Shown here: one piece after another, positions 57,407-64,000 of the stretch
How the letters are laid out: the number at the start of each line of letters is the position of its first letter
Position numbering within the stretch: the stretch's first letter is position 1
Assembly: GCF_023159225.1 (NCBI RefSeq)
Contig: NC_063171.1
Coordinates: forward strand, 11,298,826 to 11,362,825
DNA: 64,000 nt
Origin: Perognathus longimembris pacificus
Lineage: Eukaryota; Chordata; Mammalia; Rodentia; Heteromyidae
Reading direction: 5' to 3'
The notes under the pieces: generated by a model
Seen by the model: only the letters and a program-made list of their open reading frames with translations
Told to the model about the DNA's origin: nothing
Database searches by the model: none
Position numbers and translations under genes: made by a program

Positions 57407-57638
57407 AGCTGGGCACTGGTGGCTCACATCTGTCATCCTAGCTACTCGGGAGGCTGAGATCTGAGGACTGTGGTTCAAAACCAGCCCAATCAGGAAAGTT
57501 TATGAGACTTCTATCTCCAATTAACCACTAGGAAACCAGAAGTGGTGCTGTGGCTCAAAGTGGCAGAGTGGTACCCTTGAATGAAAGAGCTCAGGGATAG
57601 CACCACTACCACCGCCCCCACCCTTTGACTAGCAAAAA
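57407..57638 (+). mobile_element. 7SL-Geo composite SINE, best-preserved copy
   Basis: The head is AAGCTGGGCACTGGTGGCTC, CATCCTAGCTACTCGGGAGG and CTGAGATCTGAGGACTGTGG, a clear 7SL-derived unit. The linker is CTCCAATTAACCACTAGGAA. The Geo half is CAGAAGTGGTGCTGTGGCTC with AGTGGCAGAGTGG, nearly the same as in IDL-Geo. Confidence 0.92.
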
Positions 57639-57764
57639 GAGGTGGGGGATAAGAAAAATAATTGAAATACAAGCAAGGAGAAAATGTTAGTGAGGCCAAT
57701 TATTTGATAGTTACCTTATCTAACTTTCAAGATGGATATCCTAATGCATTCCTTGTAGATTTCT
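57639..57764. other. Short non-coding stretch
   Basis: Nothing recognisable. Confidence 0.4.
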
Positions 57765-58290
57765 GACTTATTTGATGGTATTTTAATTGGCTTTGTTTTG
57801 TTGTACAGGGGGTTTCATTTTGACTTATCCATAAATGCATAAAATACACATTGTCCAGGCTCATTTCTTCATCACTGTCCCACACCTCCTCTCACAAACT
57901 ATCTCAACTGGCTTCAGAGATCTATTTCCACCGGTGGACAAAAAATATTTTGACCATTTTCAATGTCATTCAGCCTCTACTTTTTAGCCTTGTGCTTCCC
58001 ATTATTGACAGGAACTCCCATCCATATATTCTTATCTTTATTCCTTCAGTGTATGTTATTTGTTCATGGAATTTTCAGTATGATATTTCATACATGAACA
58101 CACAGAAACTTAATCATATTGTTTCCTCTCCCTTAGTCTCACTTTTTCATTCCAATTACCCCTTACTATTCAACAGTCTGGGTTTCTAAGATCTATTGAG
58201 ATCATTGGAGGCATCTTTGCTGTCATCTTGTCTTAAAAATCCTAGTGTGTGATTTCTACTGTTGTGTTCTGAAGGCTAACACTGCCATGT
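57765..58290 (-). mobile_element. Possible old L1 3'UTR
   Basis: TTGTACAGGGGGTTTCATTT, GACTTATCCATAAATGCATA and CTCATTTCTTCATCACTGTC resemble a reversed L1 3'UTR of another old family. The match is from memory of landmark order, so confidence is modest. Confidence 0.4.
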
Positions 58291-58539
58291 TATATACACT
58301 GCAGTGTGTCATATCATAGCCAGTAATTTACTATTTATGGTTATAATTTTGGTATTTCTGAATATAAAAATATTAAAGATCTATGTTTCTTTGGTTATGT
58401 AAGTTAGGACTAAAATAATGAAAAACTGTAAGAAACAAGCTCACACCAGGAGAGGAAAAGAAATTCAAGAGTGAAAAGTTGTATTTTACATTCATGGGGT
58501 TTATTTGCTTATCCATCCATCCACTCACCCACCCATCTA

Positions 58540-58588
58540 CACATACATACATACATACATACATACATACATACATACATACATACAT
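58540..58588 (+). repeat. (ACAT)n microsatellite
   Basis: About 12 units, preceded by CCAT/CCAC-like repeats from 58510. Confidence 0.95.
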
Positions 58589-58734
58589 TCATCAGCCCGT
58601 CCATTTATCCAATCTGGTGGGGGTGTAAAATTATGACAGGCTCTATGGTTGTCATTTAACTATGTAGACAGAGCCAGAATCTGAAGATGATAAGTGCCTG
58701 TCAAAGTGGCAAGTTATCATGAAGAAAAGGAAAT

Positions 58735-59215
58735 ATGCCTTTATGAACACATAAGATGATGCTAAGTGAAATGAACTCCATGTTTTGGGAATGACTGTTA
58801 TACCACTGTTGTAATTATTTTCAACATGCCATGTGAAACTGTAGCTTTTTGTTGTTGATGATGATCCTATTGTATACCCTTCCTGTGGTTGTCCTCGCAC
58901 TATCACTGTATCTCATCTGAGTATCTTGGATATTGTATATACTTGTATTAGAACTAGGCAAGGGAAAAGGAATATCAAAATCGAGAGACAAAGGATAAAA
59001 AGACAAATGACTCCAACAGCAATATTTACAATACCATTTGGTGTAAACCAATTGAACAACTCATGAGGGGAGAGGAAAAGGGGGAGGGGGGAAGGGGGAG
59101 GAAAGAGGGAGGAGGTAACAAATTGTACAAGAAATGTACCCACTGCCTTACATAAGAAAGTGTAACCACTCTGTACATCATTTTGACAATAAATAAATAA
59201 TTATTCAGAAAAAAA
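58735..59215 (+). mobile_element. L1 3'UTR fragment (family A)
   Basis: GATGCTAAGTGAAATGAACT, CATGCCATGTGAAACTGTAG, GAGAGACAAAGGATAAAAAG, the G-rich run, ACAAATTGTACAAGAAATGT and a tail after GACAATAAATAAATAA. No ORF2 sequence is left. Confidence 0.88.
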
Positions 59216-59390
59216 GTAAAAAAAAACTCATCTTCATTGCCAGATGAATTCAGGTATTTCAGACAGACAAAAGCAGAGAGCTCTCTGTTCAGGGATGCAA
59301 TAGATTTAAGAGCACATGGGCGAGAATGACTGAACATGTCAGGGAATGTGGCCGGAGAGTGATCAAACACATAGCCTGAGGTTAAGAATT
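59216..59390. other. Short non-coding stretch between two L1 ends
   Basis: Nothing recognisable. Confidence 0.4.
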
Positions 59391-59397
59391 GTCTTCT

Positions 59398-60472
59398 CTG
59401 AGGAAGAAATGAAAATGGCCACGAGACATATGAAGAAGTGTTCTACATTACTGGCCATACAAGAAATACAAATCAAAACAACACTGAGATTCCACCTCAC
59501 CCTAGTAAGAATGTCCATTATCAAGAAAGCTAATAATAATATGCTGGAGGAGGTGTGGCCAAAAGAGAACCCTACTACATTGTTGGTAGGAATGTAAACT
59601 TTTTCAACCACCCTGGAGAGTGGTATAGCGGTTCCGCAGAATGAAAGACCTCCCCGGCAGCCCCACTTTTGGGCATCTACCCAAAAGATTACAAGCAAGA
59701 TCACACTAAGGCCACCAACACAACAATATTCATCGCAGCACAATTTGTCATTGCTAAAATATGGAACCAACCCACATGCCCCTCAGTAGACGAGTGGATC
59801 AGGGAAATGTGGTACATATATACAATGGAATTCTATGCCTCTATCAAAAAGAACTACATTGTCTTATTCATAAGGAAATGGAAGGACTTGGGAAAAAAAT
59901 AATAGTAAGTGACTTGAGCCAGACCCAAAGAAACATGTATGCTATGGTTTCCCTCATAGTGAATAATTAGTACATGTTCAGGCTAGTCATATCAGAAGAT
60001 CACAATAGCCCAATAGTTATACCCATATGAACACATAGTGTGATGCTAAGTGAAATGAACTACACATTATGGAAACAAGTGGTATATCATTGTTGTAGTT
60101 ATTTTTAACATGCCATGTGAAATCGTACCCTTGTGTTTTTTTTCTCTTGTAGTCCCTTCCTATGGTTTTACCCCTGCTATCACTGTATCTGATCTTAGTA
60201 CCCTGGAGACTGTATGTACACTTATTGGAACTAGGGAAGGGAAAGAGAATACCAAAGTTGAGAGACAAAGGATAAAAAGACAAACCATTGCAATAGTGAT
60301 ACTTACAAAACAAAATTGGAGTAAACTAGCTGTGTGACTCATGGGGCGCGGAGGAGGGGGTAAAAAGCGGGGAGATGGGGCAAAAATGAGGGAGGAGGTA
60401 ACAAGTTGGATAAGAAATGTACTTGCCTTACCTATGTAACTGTAACCCTTCTGTAATTCATTAAAAAAAATA
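59398..60472 (+). mobile_element. 5'-truncated L1 (family A): ORF2 C-terminus and 3'UTR
   Basis: The ORF2 end ([20 protein letters not shown] near 59400-59460; TTIFIAAQFVIAKIWNQPT near 59720-59770; WIREMWYIYTMEFYASI near 59790-59845) is followed by the family A 3'UTR and an A-tail. Frameshifts fall in the cysteine motif. The short repeat GTCTTCT at 59391-59397 and 60473-60479 may be the target-site duplication. Confidence 0.88.
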
Positions 60473-60479
60473 GTCTTCT

Positions 60480-60555
60480 GAATCTGGACATGTAGGTCTG
60501 TAGTTGAGTGTTAAGTAGTTAAGCAAGAACAAGGATCTGGGTTTACTTCCCAACA

Positions 60556-60606
<51 letters not shown>
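60480..60606 (+). repeat. ID-like monomer remnant with (CA)n tail
   Basis: GTCTGTAGTTGAGTGTTAAG and GATCTGGGTTTACTTCCCAA faintly match an ID monomer. The (CA)n repeat at 60558-60606, with about 24 units, takes the tail position. Confidence 0.55.
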
Positions 60607-60608
<2 letters not shown>

Positions 60609-61085
60609 TAAATAAATAAATACTCTTTCTTACAATTCTAGAGGACCTTGAATCTTATCTAGTCCTGTGCAATACAGTACTGAAGACACTAGCCACATGC
60701 AGCTATTGGACTCAAGGAATGTGTGTCCTCTGAACTGAAATATGCCATATGATCAAATTATACAATAGATTTAAAATATTTAATAAGAAGAATAATGTTA
60801 ATCATCAAACTAATAATTTTATTACAATTTTGTTATTATTAAGGTGTTGGAATATAAGTTACCTTTTTGTAAGTCAAGAAATGAGTACTTTAAAAAAAAA
60901 AAGGCTTCCTTTCTTTTGCTTTCTTCCAGGGTTCTCTTCCTGTCCCTGCCTGCAAGTAACATGGTTTATTTCCACAGCCACTAACAATGTTTACGTTTAT
61001 TATAATCATACATGTATTTAAATATTACCATAAGTAATATTAATTAAATTAATTTCACTTATTTACTTTATAAAATTGTATTACT
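60607..61085. other. Non-coding stretch, no gene seen
   Basis: AT-rich, nothing recognisable. Confidence 0.45.
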
Positions 61086-61395
61086 AGATCAGGTAATGGT
61101 GGCTCATACCTATAACTCTAGCTATCTGGTTGTCTAAAGCAAGGAGATTACATTTGAAGGATAATTAAGACAAAAAGTCATTTAGTTACTATTTTGAAAG
61201 CTAGCCACATGTGGTAATGTACACTTGTAATATCAATAACCTGGGCAGTAAAAGAAGTATTATTATCTGAAGCTAGCTCAGGGGAAAAAATGTAAGAGAC
61301 AATTTGAAAAGCACTAAAAAATAATGGGACTGTATGAAAGAAAGTGCTTGCCTAAGAAGTGTAGAGTTCTGAGTTCAAGCTCTAATACAGAATAA
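61086..61395 (+). mobile_element. Diverged 7SL-type SINEs (two units)
   Basis: The first unit is GATCAGGTAATGGTGGCTCA to 61170. The second is CTAGCCACATGTGGTAATGT to 61395, whose end GTGTAGAGTTCTGAGTTCAA has a tRNA-like B-box look, so it may be a 7SL plus ID composite. Confidence 0.6.
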
Positions 61396-62148
61396 GGATA
61401 CCCTTTCTTTGTATTTAGAAGCTAATTGTGACTAGCAGGGTAATATTAAAGGGTAGAAAAGTGTGCAAATTAAAAATATGTTTCTGATTTTTAGAGTCTT
61501 GAAAGAGTTGCCATGTATTAAACATGCAATGGTATATTATGAATATATCAATTGTTTTCTTTTTTACGTGCACAGAGGATAGTATATTTATCATAAAAAG
61601 CATTTTTAGTGTAGCTATCATGAACAGATATACAAAGTTTGGCTGTAAAAAATGGGTTTTCTTTCTTGCAAAATGAACTGATTCCTTTCAATTAGATTGG
61701 TCACAGAAAACACCATCGATATATTCATTACCTTATGACATAACCTAGTCTTTGAACAATTTTCAAAGAAATACCACAATTGATTCTGGAAAACCCTTTA
61801 CAGAAGTGTGAAAATCTGTTCTGCCTTTTTTGAGGTTATATCTAAGGGAAGTGGTGGTAGAATAAATGCTTTTGAATTATTAGAAAAATATAAATGATGA
61901 TTTCCCTACCTTCTGAAGAGGAGGCATTTTCTTTCTCTAGGAAAACAGTAGGGATCCATTATTTATTAAGTGGTCTTTTTCAATGGTCTTCCAAGCAACA
62001 CGATAATTCATTTCTCTCAAGATGAGAAAAGTATTAGAAGGAACATTTATCTACACTCTAAACAAATCTGTTTATAAAGCACTTTATAAAATTCTTAAAG
62101 CACTTGTAAAGGAAGACTTTTTTCCTAAGAAAAGTTTTATTGCTGTGA
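61396..62148. other. Non-coding stretch, no gene seen
   Basis: Unique AT-rich sequence. Confidence 0.45.
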
Positions 62149-62159
62149 AACACACACAC

Positions 62160-62206
<47 letters not shown>
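62149..62206 (+). repeat. (CA)n microsatellite
   Basis: About 28 CA units with one CATA interruption near 62160. Confidence 0.95.
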
Positions 62207-62904
62207 ATATCAAAGACATGGACCAGGTGCAATCAAGTTAAAACAGATTTCACAATGTTCCTTAAAGAGAAATGTTAAGCATGGAAAATACATTTTGAGG
62301 ATTTTGTGTATAAAATGTGTGTCTGGGCAGACTTCTTCAGTTCTTACAGAAGTATACCAATGGATTGTCAGGCTATCCCTGCATGTTGAGCTCTCTTCCA
62401 CACAAAGGGTAATCTCAGCTTAGCTGCCTTGCTGTGTCCAAAGAAGTCCAAACATACAGAACACACAAAGGAACATCTACTTATTCTGTAGATTAAAAGC
62501 ATTGCAGTGTCAAACACATTGCAAAATACAAGTAAATAGATTTTTTTCTTTATATTTATTTTATTTTATTATGCTGGGAATAAAATCCAGGGCTTCCCAT
62601 ATTCCAAACCCATCCTTTCCCCACAGTACCCCAGGTATCATTAATTCTGATATTCATAAGGCTCTAAGATAGTTATTGGTGCAACTGTGTAATTTATTGT
62701 AGTTGATTCATCAGAATAGTTGGTGTATATTTTTGGACAGAGTACTACTAATACCTAAGTTTTAGCTCTTCTATCTCTGTACTTTTCAATATTTATGCTA
62801 GTAGATTATATGTGTCTCTGTATTTGTGTGTGTATGGATGGATGGATAGATGGGTAGATGGATAGATAGTTATCTATAGACATAACCAACTACATTGAGT
62901 CCAA
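62207..62904. other. Non-coding stretch; short GGAT/GATA run
   Basis: A few GGAT/GATA units lie at 62835-62870. A run at 62570-62640 (TGCTGGGAATAAAATCCAGG) may be a decayed reversed ID monomer. Confidence 0.4.
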
Positions 62905-63040
62905 CTCTCTTGTTATATAGATGACAAAGTAGGAACTCTACAAAGGTAAGGAACTTACCAAAAATGACATAAAATTAGTACCACAATTATCCAGGAACCC
63001 AGTTACTAGGCTTTTGATCTGAAGTGCTTCCTGTGTCTTC
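62905..63040 (-). mobile_element. MIR SINE relic
   Basis: TATAGATGACAAAGTAGGAA, AAAGGTAAGGAACTTACCAA, AAATTAGTACCACAATTATC and CAGGAACCCAGT follow the reversed MIR core in order. Confidence 0.55.
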
Positions 63041-63227
63041 ATACTTACATGAAGCCTTTGTTCTTTTCTTTGGCAATCACAGATGTTTCTCCTCTAAAAT
63101 CTCAACTTACTTCCAACTTCTGTATTGTTAGCTGTAAAACAAGATTAACTCTCTTGAGTCATTTATATTTTTGTATCTGGATATATTACTTGTCACTAGC
63201 TTTGTACAAGAGTGGAGTGTTAAAAGG
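63041..63227. other. Short non-coding stretch
   Basis: Nothing recognisable. Confidence 0.4.
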
Positions 63228-63912
63228 TATTTTTTTATATATTTTTAAAAATTTATTAATTGTCAAAGTGATGTACAGAAGGGTTACAGTTTCATACGTA
63301 ATTCAGTGAGTATATTTCTTATCCAAATTGTTACCTTCTCCCTCATTTTCTTCCCACTTCTCCCCTCCCCATTTCCTTCCCCCTTCCCCATGAGTTGTAC
63401 AGTTTGTCTACAGCATATAGTTTTGTAAGTATTGCTGTTGCACTCGTTCATCTTTTATCCTTTGTCTCTCCATTTTCATGTTCCCCTTCCCTTCCCTCAT
63501 TCCAATAAACATATATATAATACCCAGGGTACCAAAATCAGTTACAGTGACATGAAGGGTAAAAATCAGGTATAATTTCACATGGTATATTGAAAATAAC
63601 AACAATGATAAACCATTTATTTCCACAACTTGGAGTTAATTTCACTTAGCATTATCTCATGTGTTCATATGTACATAGCCATTGAGCTATTGTGATCTTC
63701 AGCTAGGATTATCCTAGACGTGTACTAATTATTCCCAATGAGGGAAACCATAGTCTATGTTTCTTTGGGTATGGCTCACTTCACATAGTATGAACTTTTC
63801 CAAGTCCATTTCCTTAAGAACGGGGCAATGTAATTTTTTTGGATAGAAGCATAGAATTCCATTGTTTATATGTTCCACATTTTCTTAATCCACTCATCAA
63901 GCATTTCATTTT
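63228..63912 (-). mobile_element. 5'-truncated L1 (family A): 3'UTR and ORF2 end
   Basis: From the A-tail side: GTCAAAGTGATGTACAGAAG, a C-rich run (CTTCTCCCCTCCCCATTTCC), TAGTTTTGTAAGTATTGCTG, then ORF2 C-terminal sequence to about 63912. It is the clearest reverse copy of the family A 3'UTR here. Confidence 0.88.
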
Positions 63913-64000
63913 CTTGGGGCATTAGAAATAACCAAAAGCAGCAAGATAAAACTGAAATATGCTAGCCACAGCAACTGGGACTATCTTAGTCACTGATCTT
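63913..64000. other. End of window, non-coding
   Basis: Nothing recognisable. Confidence 0.4.

Overview
This is a 64-kb piece of a placental-mammal nuclear genome, AT-rich and without any convincing protein-coding gene, tRNA, rRNA or CRISPR array. It reads as intergenic or deep-intronic sequence built largely from retrotransposons and simple repeats. The repeat content points to a rodent: B1-type 7SL SINEs and ID-type SINEs are present, and the commonest young repeat is a two-part SINE of about 200 bp. Its left half is ID-like (tRNA-Ala-derived) and its right half is the 'Geo' monomer. This structure matches IDL-Geo, a SINE known from kangaroo rats, pocket mice and pocket gophers, so the window probably comes from superfamily Geomyoidea. 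The species cannot be told from the sequence alone.

Layout. 1-9.4 kb: unique sequence, B1, ID and IDL-Geo SINEs, an old L1 3' end, and a large CTTT/CCTT tract. 9.4-13.25 kb: an L1 whose 5' part is inverted against its 3' part, flanked by an 8-bp duplication. 13.3-24 kb: mostly unique, with one weak candidate exon (13.7-14.2 kb), an L1 3' fragment, a long pyrimidine tract, and MIR, B1, 7SL-Geo and MaLR-like relics. 24-45 kb: a relic L1M-like 3' end, many SINEs on both strands, several microsatellites and three L1 3' fragments. 45.6-54 kb: a nested locus. An ancient MaLR-like repeat is split by an 8-kb block with an 11-bp target-site duplication. The block contains an old L1 3' fragment, about 500 bp of possibly transduced DNA, an essentially full-length L1 (5'UTR, ORF1, ORF2, 3'UTR, all on the minus strand) and a solo LTR with a perfect 5-bp duplication. 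54-64 kb: SINEs, three more L1 3' ends, microsatellites and a MIR.

Nothing here acts as a gene pathway. The functional logic is that of retrotransposition: L1 ORF2-type endonuclease and reverse transcriptase supply the machinery, and ID, IDL-Geo, B1 and 7SL-Geo SINEs are its non-autonomous users. The many A-tails and target-site duplications are its marks. All L1 coding regions seen are broken by stops or frameshifts. I found no undescribed biological system. The most informative items are the nested 46-54 kb locus with its possible L1 3' transduction, the twin-primed L1, and the Geo module shared by two SINE architectures.
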